From contig JAJZZT010000522.1 in NCBI GenBank assembly GCA_021797415.1, positions 1-5,387 of the forward strand: 5,387 nt of DNA, read 5' to 3'. Shown here piece after piece: positions 1 to 5,387 of the stretch (its first letter is position 1; every line of letters starts with the position of its first letter). The translations under genes and the position numbers were made by a program. This stretch comes from Bacillota bacterium (GTDB lineage: Bacteria > Bacillota > Bacilli > Alicyclobacillales > SLC66). The notes below the pieces were generated by a model that worked only from the letters and a program-made list of their open reading frames with translations, was not told the DNA's origin and did no database searches.

Positions 1-2393
1 CGCGCCTCGCACTCGTACTCCTCAATGTGGATTGATGTGTAGACATCCTCTTTGACCATCTGCTCGCTCAGCAGGATGGCGTCCTCGTAGTTGTATCCCT
101 CCCACGTCATAAACGCGACCAGGACGTTCCTTCCGAGGGCCAGTTCCCCCTGTTCTGTCGCGGGGCCGTCCGCAATGATGTCCCCGGCCTCGACCTCGTC
201 CCCGATGCGGGCCAGCGGCCGCTGGTTGATGCATGTGCCCTGATTCGAGCGCATGAATTTCTGCAATTTGTACCGGTCCAGTCCGCCGGTCACCCAGTTT
301 CCGTCCACCAACTGGCGCACGCGCACCTGGATCTCATTGGCCGTAACCCGCTCGATGATTCCGCCGCGGCGCACCACCACCGCCACGCCGGAGTCCTTGG
401 CCGCCTTGTGCTCCATCCCCGTCCCGACAAACGGCGCCTCGGTCACCAGCAGGGGAACCGCCTGACGCTGCATGTTCGAGCCCATCAAGGCCCGGTTGGC
501 GTCGTCGTTTTCCAGAAACGGGATGAGCGCGGTGGCAACCGACACCACCTGTTTCGGCGAAACGTCCACGTAATCCACACGTTCGCGCGGCATGGTGAGG
601 ATGTCGCCCTTGTAGCGCACGATCTGTTCCGCATCCAGCAACTGGCCTTCCGGCGTCAGTTTCGCGACCGCCTGCCCGACGATGTACCCATCTTCCTCGT
701 CGGCCGTCAGGTAGTCGATGTGATCCGTCACGACGCCCGAATCCGGATCGACCCGTCTGTACGGCGTTTCGATAAATCCGTACTCATTGATGCGCGCATA
801 GGTGGAAAGGCTGTTGATCAACCCGATGTTCGGACCTTCCGGCGTCTCGATCGGACACATGCGGCCATAGTGGGATGGATGCACATCCCGCACCTCAAAT
901 CCGGCGCGCTCCCTGGTCAGGCCGCCGGGACCAAGCGCCGACAGTCGGCGCTTGTGCGTCAGTTCGGCGAGCGGATTGGTCTGATCCATGAACTGGGAAA
1001 GCTGGCTCGATCCGAAAAACTCCTTGATGGCTGCGATGACAGGCCGGATGTTGATCAGCGCCTGCGGAGTGATCGCGTTGGCGTCCTGGATGGACATGCG
1101 CTCGCGCACCACCCGCTCCATGCGCGACAAACCGATCCGGAACTGGTTTTGCAAGAGTTCTCCCACCGAGCGGAGCCTGCGATTGCCCAGGTGGTCGATA
1201 TCGTCGGTCGAACCGACGCCGTGCAGCAGATCCATGAAATAACTGATGGACGCGATGATGTCGGCCGGGACGATGTGCTTGACATGCTTGTCTATCGTGC
1301 CGTTGCCGATGACCTTGATCGGCTTGCCGTCCTCGACCTGGCTGAAAATGAGGATCTCCTGGACGGCCATCTGCGCTTCGTCCGAAAGCCCGTTTTGCGT
1401 GTGGTACTGCCGCACGTTCAGCCCGTTCTCCAGGTGCGGCAACAGCTTGTCAAGCAGACGGCGGTCGATCAACTGCCCCGCTTCCGCGATCACTTCGCCC
1501 GTCTCCTGGTCGATGAGCGTTTCCGCGAGGCGCTGGTTGAGCAACCGGTTTTTCAAATGCAACTTCTTGTTGATCTTGTAGCGGCCGACGCTCGCGAGGT
1601 CGTACCGCTTCGGATCAAAAAAGCGCGAGGACAGCAGATTGCGCGCATTGTCCAGAGTCGGCGGCTCACCCGGCCGCAGGCGCTCGTAGATTTCGATCAG
1701 CGCGCGTTCCGTGGACTCCGTATTGTCTTTCTCCAGCGTATTGCGCAGATAGTCGTTCTCGCCGAGCAGGGAGAGGATCTCCGCATCGCTGGAAAATCCG
1801 AGCGCGCGCAGCAGGACCGTCACGGGAATCTTGCGCGTACGGTCGATGCGCACGTATATAATGTCTTTCGCGTCCGTCTCAAGTTCCAACCACGCCCCGC
1901 GGTTGGGTATCACTGTCGCACTGAACATCCGCTTGCCGTTTTTATCGACTTTCGCATTAAAATACACGCTGGGCGACCGCACCAACTGGCTGACGATCAC
2001 GCGTTCAGCGCCGTTGATGATGAATGTCCCCGTCTCGGTCATGAGCGGGAAATCGCCCATGAAGACTTCCTGTTCCTTCACTTCACCCGTCTCTTTGTTG
2101 TAAAGGCGCACCTTCACGCGAAGCGGCGCGGCGTACGTCACGTCGCGTTCCTTGGACTCGTCGACGCAGTATTTGGGATCGCCCAGACTGTAATCGATAA
2201 ATTCGAGGACCAGGTTGCCCGTGAAGTCCTGGATGGGGGAGATGTCGTCAAACATCTCTTTGAGTCCTTCGCGGAGAAACCATTCGTACGACCTCTGCTG
2301 GATCTCAATCAGATTCGGAAGATTGAGCACCTCCTGAACCCGGGAGTACGTCCGGCGCACACGGCGTCCGTACCTTACATCGTGTCCGTGCAA
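1..2393 (-). CDS. rpoB: DNA-directed RNA polymerase subunit beta (partial, 3' end outside window)
   Basis: Beta subunit of RNA polymerase, which with beta-prime forms the catalytic core and RNA channel. The frame reads without a stop for 797 codons and runs off the window; the family is about 1,180 residues, so roughly the last third is missing. Seen: [20 protein letters not shown] from residue 122; the rifampicin region [27 protein letters not shown] from residue 461; [17 protein letters not shown] after it; and YNYEDAI with Glu770-Asp771, equivalent to E. coli E813/D814 near the active site. Start: an in-frame TGA at 2408-2406 leaves only GTG (2402) or TTG (2393). A GGGGTGA Shine-Dalgarno ends five bases before the TTG and overlaps the GTG, so TTG is preferred. 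B. subtilis rpoB also starts with TTG. Its own promoter lies about 300 bases upstream. rpoC would be expected next, outside the window. Confidence 0.98.
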   Translation of the reverse strand, partial: MHGHDVRYGRRVRRTYSRVQEVLNLPNLIEIQQRSYEWFLREGLKEMFDDISPIQDFTGNLVLEFIDYSLGDPKYCVDESKERDVTYAAPLRVKVRLYNKETGEVKEQEVFMGDFPLMTETGTFIINGAERVIVSQLVRSPSVYFNAKVDKNGKRMFSATVIPNRGAWLELETDAKDIIYVRIDRTRKIPVTVLLRALGFSSDAEILSLLGENDYLRNTLEKDNTESTERALIEIYERLRPGEPPTLDNARNLLSSRFFDPKRYDLASVGRYKINKKLHLKNRLLNQRLAETLIDQETGEVIAEAGQLIDRRLLDKLLPHLENGLNVRQYHTQNGLSDEAQMAVQEILIFSQVEDGKPIKVIGNGTIDKHVKHIVPADIIASISYFMDLLHGVGSTDDIDHLGNRRLRSVGELLQNQFRIGLSRMERVVRERMSIQDANAITPQALINIRPVIAAIKEFFGSSQLSQFMDQTNPLAELTHKRRLSALGPGGLTRERAGFEVRDVHPSHYGRMCPIETPEGPNIGLINSLSTYARINEYGFIETPYRRVDPDSGVVTDHIDYLTADEEDGYIVGQAVAKLTPEGQLLDAEQIVRYKGDILTMPRERVDYVDVSPKQVVSVATALIPFLENDDANRALMGSNMQRQAVPLLVTEAPFVGTGMEHKAAKDSGVAVVVRRGGIIERVTANEIQVRVRQLVDGNWVTGGLDRYKLQKFMRSNQGTCINQRPLARIGDEVEAGDIIADGPATEQGELALGRNVLVAFMTWEGYNYEDAILLSEQMVKEDVYTSIHIEEYECEA

Positions 2394-2409
2394 ATCGGTC
2401 ACCCCTCAA
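2394..2409 (-). promoter_or_regulatory. Ribosome-binding site deciding the rpoB TTG start
   Basis: Reading on the minus strand, GAGGGGTGACCGAT precedes TTG. The GGTGA core matches the standard anti-Shine-Dalgarno complement (AGGAGGTGA) and is followed by five bases before the TTG at 2393. The alternative GTG at 2402 sits inside this site, so it could not be served by it. A small palindrome, CCAAG-GA-CTTGG (2411-2422), lies just upstream and could form a weak hairpin next to the site. Confidence 0.7.
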
Positions 2410-2660
2410 ACCAAGTCCTTGGACTACCGCAAAAACAAAAGAAAGACGCGCGGATCAAGCCGGATTCTCTTTCTGGACGAAAAACCCATACCGGCCACCG
2501 CAACGACATTCACGACGCAACCGTCACCGTTTCGTCCGGATGGCGGCGGTGTGAATACCGGTCTCCCTCGTTTTGGCCAAAAGATGCGCAATATTCTTCT
2601 ATTGCCACAAAAAGCGAAAAATATTCGTATAGGCATACTCCACCCATACCATTTTCGCAT
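2403..2660 (-). promoter_or_regulatory. rpoB 5' leader, about 260 nt, function unassigned
   Basis: This non-coding stretch lies between the rpoB promoter and the rpoB ribosome-binding site. It is more AT-rich near the promoter than the surrounding genes. Visible structure: GCAATA-loop-TATTGC, a small six-base-pair hairpin downstream of the promoter; an eight-base perfect inverted repeat GGACGAAA / TTTCGTCC (arms 2537-2530 and 2482-2475); a partly overlapping alternative pairing CCATCCGG / CCGGTATGG followed by GTTTTT; and a pyrimidine-rich run near 2430-2446. A nine-base direct repeat GGTATGGGT occurs at 2650-2642 and 2492-2484. I recognise no named riboswitch or protein-binding leader. No open frame here resembles a known protein. 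Confidence 0.5.
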
Positions 2661-2666
2661 TTTTCC

Positions 2667-2695
2667 ACAATAGCACATCCGCCACACTGTGTCAA
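2667..2695 (-). promoter_or_regulatory. Sigma-A-type promoter for rpoB
   Basis: On the minus strand a perfect -35 box TTGACA (2695-2690) is followed by a 17-base spacer and the -10 box TATTGT (2672-2667). A TG one base before the -10 gives an extended -10. Predicted transcription start is about 2660. The promoter begins about 20 bases after the methyltransferase stop codon, and no intrinsic terminator is visible between them, so rpoB probably receives both read-through and dedicated transcription. The match is close enough to consensus that I infer strong, housekeeping expression. Confidence 0.85.
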
Positions 2696-2715
2696 TAACA
2701 AATTTTCATTCTGGA

Positions 2716-3351
2716 TCAGGGACGCGCGTCGCCGCCTTGATCGCCTTTCACCGCGCACGCCCGCAACACGCGATAGCCGGCGTCCCTGCGCACGATATCC
2801 ACCCGGCCAAACAACTCGCAAAGCTTGCGCAGCGTCGAATCTGCTCCCTGCTTCTTCTGGATCACGACCCACAGGCATCCGCGCGGCGCAAGCCGGACGG
2901 CCGCTTCCTCGTAAAGCCGCCACACAACGGTTTTCCCCGCGCGAATGGGCGGGTTCAGCGCGACCGCGTCAAATTGGATCCCCGGCGCAACGCCGAGCGC
3001 TCCATCCGCGCATACGGCTGTTGCGCGATCCGCCAAACCGTTGGCGGCGATATTGAGCTGAGCGAGATCGACCGCCCGCCGATTGATGTCGCACGAAAAG
3101 ACGCGCAGTCGCGGCACGGCCAAAGCCAGCGCAATGCCGACAACGCCATAGCCGCATCCCAGGTCCAGCAATCGTTCATCCGGCCCTGCCGCGACCGCTT
3201 CCGCCAGCAAAATGGAACCGCGATCGATGCCGCGCCGACTGAATACGCCCCTGTCAACCGTGAGACAAAACGCGCGCCCGCGCACCACGGCCTCAATCTC
3301 GCGCGGATCGGACGAGACAGAAGGATGATCCGCGTAGTAGTGTTCCACCAT
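2716..3351 (-). CDS. Class I SAM-dependent methyltransferase, YbxB/RsmC-like
   Basis: A 211-residue methyltransferase, close in length and sequence to B. subtilis YbxB, which also lies between rplL and rpoB. Seen: the SAM-binding motif LLDLGCGYG at residues 61-69; an acidic residue in SCDIN (Asp88) expected to bind the ribose of SAM; the NPPIRAGK motif at 133-140, an N-P-P-[FYI] type catalytic loop typical of N-methyltransferases acting on bases in nucleic acid; and WVVIQKKQGA at 161-170. Family knowledge suggests a 16S rRNA guanine N2-methyltransferase (RsmC-like), but this protein has one domain whereas E. coli RsmC has two, so the target is uncertain. ATG at 3351 gives MVEHYY, aligning with YbxB. 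GTG at 3354, one codon upstream, is an equally possible start: GGCGGTGATC (3366-3357) is an excellent Shine-Dalgarno site for either. Confidence 0.92.
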   Translation of the reverse strand: MVEHYYADHPSVSSDPREIEAVVRGRAFCLTVDRGVFSRRGIDRGSILLAEAVAAGPDERLLDLGCGYGVVGIALALAVPRLRVFSCDINRRAVDLAQLNIAANGLADRATAVCADGALGVAPGIQFDAVALNPPIRAGKTVVWRLYEEAAVRLAPRGCLWVVIQKKQGADSTLRKLCELFGRVDIVRRDAGYRVLRACAVKGDQGGDARP

Positions 3352-3367
3352 CACAAGATCACCGCCG

Positions 3368-3414
3368 CGAACGCGAAAGGAGCGGCCTGTCAGACGCTCC
3401 GCTCCTTTCGTTCG
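3368..3414 (-). repeat. Long hairpin abutting the methyltransferase ribosome-binding site
   Basis: Perfect 12-bp arms CGAAAGGAGCGG and CCGCTCCTTTCG (3410-3399 and 3385-3374 on the minus strand) enclose a 13-base loop. The stem continues with CGAA / TTCG (3414-3411 and 3371-3368) across a two-base bulge, giving about 16 base pairs. No U-run follows on either strand, so it is not a standard intrinsic terminator. It ends one base before the Shine-Dalgarno site at 3366. Candidate roles are partial attenuation between rplL and the downstream genes, an RNA-processing or mRNA-stabilising element for rplJL, or damping of methyltransferase translation. Confidence 0.75.
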
Positions 3415-3437
3415 TCTTGAAATGTCTTCTGCCGGCT

Positions 3438-3463
3438 GCCGTCATACCCCGGGGTATGACGGC
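3438..3463. repeat. 26-bp perfect palindrome downstream of rplL
   Basis: GCCGTCATACCCC is followed directly by its reverse complement, with no spacer. After one mismatch or wobble position the pairing continues for three more base pairs on each side (3434-3467). As RNA it would form an 11-bp stem with a CCGG loop. It begins about 30 bases after the rplL stop and has no U-run on either side. It could be an rplL 3' stabilising hairpin, a weak terminator, a copy of a dispersed palindromic repeat, or a dimeric protein-binding site; the sequence alone does not decide. Confidence 0.8.
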
Positions 3464-3492
3464 GGCCCAGCAAACCTGCAGACCGTCGCGCG

Positions 3493-3861
3493 TCACTTGA
3501 TCTCGACGACGCCGCCCTGTTCCGCGATCTTGGCTTTCACAGCCTCGGCCTCTTCCCGCGCAACCTTCTCTTTCAGCGGCTTGGGCGCACTTTCGACCAG
3601 TTCCTTGGCTTCCTTCAGTCCCAAGCCCGTCACCTCGCGCACCGCCTTGATCACGTTGATCTTGGACGGCCCCACTTCCGTCAGGATGGCATCGAATTCC
3701 GTCTGCTCGACCTCCGCAGGCGCCGCCGCTCCCGCGCCGCCCGCCGCGGCAACAGGCGCCGCCGCCGTCACGCCAAATTCCGTTTCGATGGCTTTCACCA
3801 GATCATTCAATTCAAGGACCGTCATGCCCTTGATCGCCTCAAGAATCTGTTCGCTCGTCAA
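3493..3861 (-). CDS. rplL: 50S ribosomal protein L7/L12
   Basis: L12 forms dimers that bind the L10 C-terminus, making the flexible ribosomal stalk that recruits and activates the GTPase factors EF-Tu, EF-G and IF2. The 122-residue length is typical. Seen in order: an N-terminal dimerisation domain (about 1-32), an Ala/Gly/Pro-rich hinge (about 33-50), and the globular C-terminal domain (about 51-122) with the conserved factor-binding surface [24 protein letters not shown] at 67-90. The start is TTG at 3861: GGGAGGG (3874-3868) lies seven bases upstream and the N-terminus [22 protein letters not shown] matches the family. It follows rplJ after a 90-base gap and is probably co-transcribed with it. 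L12 is needed in multiple copies per ribosome, so expression above rplJ is expected. Confidence 0.98.
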   Translation of the reverse strand: MTSEQILEAIKGMTVLELNDLVKAIETEFGVTAAAPVAAAGGAGAAAPAEVEQTEFDAILTEVGPSKINVIKAVREVTGLGLKEAKELVESAPKPLKEKVAREEAEAVKAKIAEQGGVVEIK

Positions 3862-3895
3862 CCGTGGACCCTCCCGATATGAACTCTATATGAAC

Positions 3896-3917
3896 CCGGC
3901 GAGATATTGCGCGCCGG
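3896..3917 (-). repeat. Small hairpin in the rplJ-rplL gap
   Basis: CCGGCG and CGCCGG arms (3917-3912 and 3901-3896) enclose a ten-base loop in the 90-base gap between rplJ and rplL. It is followed on the minus strand by an imperfect tandem TTCATAT repeat with an 11-base step and then the rplL Shine-Dalgarno site. There is no U-run, so it is not a terminator. It could help uncouple rplL translation from rplJ, since L12 is made in excess of L10, but this is inference and a six-base-pair stem in GC-rich DNA may be chance. Confidence 0.4.
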
Positions 3918-3951
3918 ACCGCGCATCCTCCGCGTCGACAGGGCGCCCCTC

Positions 3952-4449
3952 TCAGCCTTGCGCCGTCTCCTGCTGTTCCGCAACCTGCTTGATCGCGTAC
4001 GCGAAATTGCGCAATGGCGCCTGGAGAACACTCAGCAACAGGGACAGCATGCCTTCGCGCGACGACAGGGACGCCAGTTCCTCGACACCCGCGGCGTCCA
4101 CAAGGCGGCCTTCCACCAGCCCGCCTTTGATCTCCAGCGCCTTGTGCGCCGTGGCGAACGTGTTCAACAGCTTCGCGGGCACGACCGGATCATCGTAGCC
4201 GAATGCGATTGCCGTCGGCCCTTTCAGATACGCATCAAGCGCCGACGCGTTGGATTCCGCCGCCGCGCGGCTCGCGAGCGTATTTTTCAGCACGCGGAAC
4301 TCCACACCCGCCTCACGCAGGGACTTGCGCAAATCCGTGATCTCGGCGACCGTCAGTCCGCGGTAATCGGTGACGATCGTGCTCTTGCTGCGCGCCAGTT
4401 TATCGGAGATCTCCGCCACCACGGCCATTTTCGCCTCTCGATTGCCCAC
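3952..4449 (-). CDS. rplJ: 50S ribosomal protein L10
   Basis: L10 anchors the L12 dimers to 23S rRNA near L11, forming the base of the ribosomal stalk. The 165-residue length matches B. subtilis L10 (about 166). Seen: the RNA-binding N-terminal domain with [20 protein letters not shown] (about 22-41) and [16 protein letters not shown] (about 47-62); a central stretch with [19 protein letters not shown]; and the long C-terminal helix beginning [17 protein letters not shown], on which L12 dimers dock. Start: GTG at 4449 lies seven bases after AGGAGG (4462-4457), a near-perfect Shine-Dalgarno. The internal ATG at 4428 lacks such a site and would remove conserved N-terminal residues. It is preceded by its own promoter and an attenuator-type leader, consistent with autoregulation by the L10-L12 complex. 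Confidence 0.98.
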   Translation of the reverse strand: MGNREAKMAVVAEISDKLARSKSTIVTDYRGLTVAEITDLRKSLREAGVEFRVLKNTLASRAAAESNASALDAYLKGPTAIAFGYDDPVVPAKLLNTFATAHKALEIKGGLVEGRLVDAAGVEELASLSSREGMLSLLLSVLQAPLRNFAYAIKQVAEQQETAQG

Positions 4450-4454
4450 TGCAA

Positions 4455-4463
4455 CACCTCCTC
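4455..4463 (-). promoter_or_regulatory. Ribosome-binding site deciding the rplJ GTG start
   Basis: GAGGAGGTG on the minus strand is a near-complete match to the anti-Shine-Dalgarno complement. Seven bases separate AGGAGG from the GTG at 4449. It lies directly after the U-rich tail of the leader terminator, so a transcript that passes the attenuator presents this site immediately. Confidence 0.85.
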
Positions 4464-4471
4464 ATCCCAGC

Positions 4472-4509
4472 AAAATAAACCAACCTCCGCCGCAGATCGC
4501 GGACGGAGG
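4472..4509 (-). terminator. Intrinsic terminator (attenuator) in the rplJ leader
   Basis: On the minus strand CCTCCG-T-CCGC (4509-4499) pairs with GCGG-CGGAGG (4493-4484): ten base pairs, one bulged T and a five-base GATCT loop. The U-rich tail TTGGTTTATTTT (4483-4472) follows immediately. This is an intrinsic terminator located ahead of rplJ rather than behind a gene, which marks it as an attenuator. An upstream segment GACGGAG (4529-4523) can pair with CTCCGTC (4508-4502), the same bases as the terminator's left arm, so an antiterminator and the terminator exclude each other. Confidence 0.85.
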
Positions 4510-4665
4510 AGGACAGCGCGCTCTCCGTCTGCAGGCGAAAAGCAACGCCACAACCCGATAATCCGACGACCTCGGCGGGCCAATCATTAAGCAGCCATGG
4601 GAGTTGCGATAAACCAAATTTCGGTTTCCCCAGGCGGCGCCCGCTGTCTGCAGTCCAAGACACAT
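4472..4665 (-). promoter_or_regulatory. Ribosomal protein L10 leader (rplJL attenuator)
   Basis: A leader of about 200 nt runs from the predicted start to the attenuator. Visible elements in order: AAACC / GGTTT hairpin (4627-4611); a closing helix GCAAC (4607-4603) with GTTGC (4546-4542); inside it a bulged hairpin CCCG-CCGA / TCGG-ATTAT-CGGG (4579-4554); then the antiterminator and terminator arms. Established knowledge: the B. subtilis rplJL operon is controlled by L10(L12)4 binding its leader and favouring termination. The location, closed upstream domain and competing hairpins fit that mechanism. That the 4607-4542 domain is the L10-binding site is inference; I could not compare it with the Rfam L10 leader model. 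Confidence 0.75.
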
Positions 4666-4672
4666 GCCGCTG

Positions 4673-4701
4673 ACTATAGCAGAATTTCAGAAGACATGCA
4701 A
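4673..4701 (-). promoter_or_regulatory. Sigma-A-type promoter for rplJ-rplL
   Basis: On the minus strand a weak -35 box TTGCAT (4701-4696) is followed by a 17-base spacer and the -10 box TATAGT (4678-4673), with TG one base before it giving an extended -10. The extended element would compensate for the poor -35. Predicted start is about 4665. It separates rplJL transcription from rplKA, which is under L1 control in other bacteria. Confidence 0.75.
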
Positions 4702-4703
4702 TG

Positions 4704-4757
4704 CCCAAAGGCGCCGCCTGCTGCCCAGAAGCGCCGCCTGCCCAGAAGCGCGGCTGG
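4704..4757. repeat. Three imperfect 17-bp tandem repeats after rplA
   Basis: On the plus strand the units are CCCAAAGGCGCCGCCTG (4704-4720), CCCAGAAGCGCCGCCTG (4724-4740) and CCCAGAAGCGCGGCTGG (4741-4757). The first two differ at two positions and are separated by CTG; the third diverges at its end, two bases before the rplA stop codon at 4762-4760. They end just upstream of the rplJ -35 box. The segment GGCGCCGCCTG (4710-4720) is also the reverse complement of 4631-4641 beyond the promoter. The function is unknown; replication slippage is the simplest origin. Confidence 0.7.
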
Positions 4758-4759
4758 AA

Positions 4760-5387
4760 TTACTCTGCCGACGAACTCGTCGACAGGCGCTGCAAGTTCA
4801 GCGGCACGCCCGGACCCATCGTCGAACTGAAGGACACATGACGGATGTACTGGCCCTTCGCCGCGGCGGGCTTCGCTTTTTGCAGTGCGTCAAGGATCGC
4901 CGTGAAGTTCCCCAGAAGGCGTTCGGAAGGAAACGACACCTTGCCGAGCACCGCGTGGACATTGGCGCCCTTGTCCAGCCGGTATTCCACCTTGCCCGCC
5001 TTGACTTCCTCAACGGCACGCCCGACTTCAAACGTGACCGTCCCCGTTTTCGGGTTTGGCATCAACCCGCGCGGACCAAGAATGCGCCCCAGACGGCCGA
5101 CGCTCGCCATCATGTCGGGCGTGGCAATCGCGGCGTCAAACTCCAGCCAGCCCCCGGATATGCGCGCGATCAGATCCTCGTCGCCGACCACATCCGCTCC
5201 CGCGGCTTCCGCCTCTTTCGCCTTGTCGCCCTTCGCGAACACGATGACGCGCACCGTGCGCCCCGTGCCGTGAGGCAGCAAGACGGCGCCGCGGATCTGC
5301 TGATCGTTCTTGCGTGGATCCAGTCCAAGCCGGAACGCCACTTCCACCGTCGCGTCAAATTTCACCACGGATGTCTGTTTCACCAAT
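4760..5387 (-). CDS. rplA: 50S ribosomal protein L1 (partial, 5' end outside window)
   Basis: L1 binds 23S rRNA helices to form the mobile L1 stalk that helps release tRNA from the E site; in many bacteria it also represses its own rplK-rplA mRNA. The window holds the C-terminal 208 residues plus one base. Comparison with B. subtilis L1 (about 232 residues) indicates about 29 N-terminal residues lie beyond position 5387. Seen: [20 protein letters not shown] near the window end, [22 protein letters not shown], the conserved [42 protein letters not shown], and STMGPGV near the C-terminus. The terminal stretch [14 protein letters not shown] differs from the B. subtilis ending, which is normal for this variable tail. 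The TTG at 5386 is an internal Leu codon, not the start. rplK is expected just upstream. Confidence 0.97.
   Translation of the reverse strand, partial: LVKQTSVVKFDATVEVAFRLGLDPRKNDQQIRGAVLLPHGTGRTVRVIVFAKGDKAKEAEAAGADVVGDEDLIARISGGWLEFDAAIATPDMMASVGRLGRILGPRGLMPNPKTGTVTFEVGRAVEEVKAGKVEYRLDKGANVHAVLGKVSFPSERLLGNFTAILDALQKAKPAAAKGQYIRHVSFSSTMGPGVPLNLQRLSTSSSAE

Noticed and set aside
2400..2402. GTG as the rpoB start, three codons upstream of TTG.
   Set aside because: It lies inside the only Shine-Dalgarno-like sequence and has no site of its own at a workable distance.
408..3056. A very long plus-strand open frame (882 codons) antisense to rpoB and the methyltransferase.
   Set aside because: It mirrors rpoB codons: strong third-position GC bias leaves the antisense frame free of stops. 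Its translation is rich in Arg/His/Asp without recognisable domains, it crosses the rpoB promoter and leader, and the minus-strand RpoB match is unambiguous.
3434..3467. The 26-bp palindrome as a standard intrinsic terminator of rplL.
   Set aside because: No U-run follows on either strand and the loop is unusually tight, so I list it as a palindromic repeat of unknown role.
3422..4198. Plus-strand open frame of 258 codons opposite rplL and rplJ, and a further one at 3907-4590.
   Set aside because: Antisense shadows of ribosomal protein genes: low-complexity Ser/Ala/Arg-rich translations with no family resemblance.
4583..4615. A second possible promoter in the rplJ leader (TTGGTT with TTAATG about 18 bases later).
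   Set aside because: Both boxes are poor and the segment is better explained as structured leader RNA; a start there would cut off the closing helix.
5384..5386. TTG at the window edge as the start of L1.
   Set aside because: Comparison with B. subtilis L1 ([17 protein letters not shown]) shows this codon is an internal Leu; about 29 residues lie beyond the window.
1..5387. A hidden novel system (defence, mobile element, CRISPR, phage or toxin genes).
   Set aside because: Every substantial coding stretch is accounted for by conserved ribosomal, polymerase or methyltransferase genes, with no repeats-and-spacers, transposase motifs, integrase sites or tRNA-like folds seen on either strand.

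Overview
The window is a segment of the conserved ribosomal-protein / RNA polymerase cluster of a bacterium. All genes lie on the minus strand. In transcription order (high to low coordinates) they are rplA (L1, 5' end beyond the window), rplJ (L10), rplL (L7/L12), a class I methyltransferase of the YbxB/RsmC-like family, and rpoB (RNA polymerase beta, 3' end beyond the window). The YbxB-type methyltransferase between rplL and rpoB is the arrangement known from Bacillus-type Firmicutes. The RpoB, L10 and L1 sequences are also closest, from memory, to Bacillales. GC-rich coding sequence, Bacillus-like Shine-Dalgarno sites and frequent GTG/TTG starts suggest a GC-rich member such as Alicyclobacillaceae. 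That family-level placement is inference.

Layout: 5387-4760 is rplA, lacking about 29 N-terminal residues. 4759-4450 is a 310-nt non-coding region with three short tandem repeats, a sigma-A-type promoter with an extended -10, and a structured leader. The leader ends in an intrinsic terminator overlapped by a competing hairpin, which fits an L10(L12)4-controlled attenuator. 4449-3952 is rplJ and 3861-3493 is rplL. 3492-3355 is a 138-nt gap with a 26-bp perfect palindrome and a second hairpin with a 12-bp stem, the latter ending next to the methyltransferase ribosome-binding site. 3351-2716 is the methyltransferase. 2715-2394 is a non-coding region with a strong promoter (TTGACA, 17 bp, TATTGT) directly after the methyltransferase stop, followed by a leader of about 260 nt. 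2393-1 is rpoB.

The genes serve transcription and translation. L1 builds the ribosomal L1 stalk, L10 and L12 build the factor-recruiting stalk, and RpoB forms half of the RNA polymerase active site. The visible promoters divide the block into rplA (from upstream), rplJ-rplL-methyltransferase, and rpoB onward, with the hairpins in the gaps probably tuning read-through.

I found no mobile element, CRISPR array, tRNA, rRNA or novel multi-gene system. The parts worth a second look are the non-coding regulatory stretches. The long open frames on the plus strand are antisense shadows of these genes.
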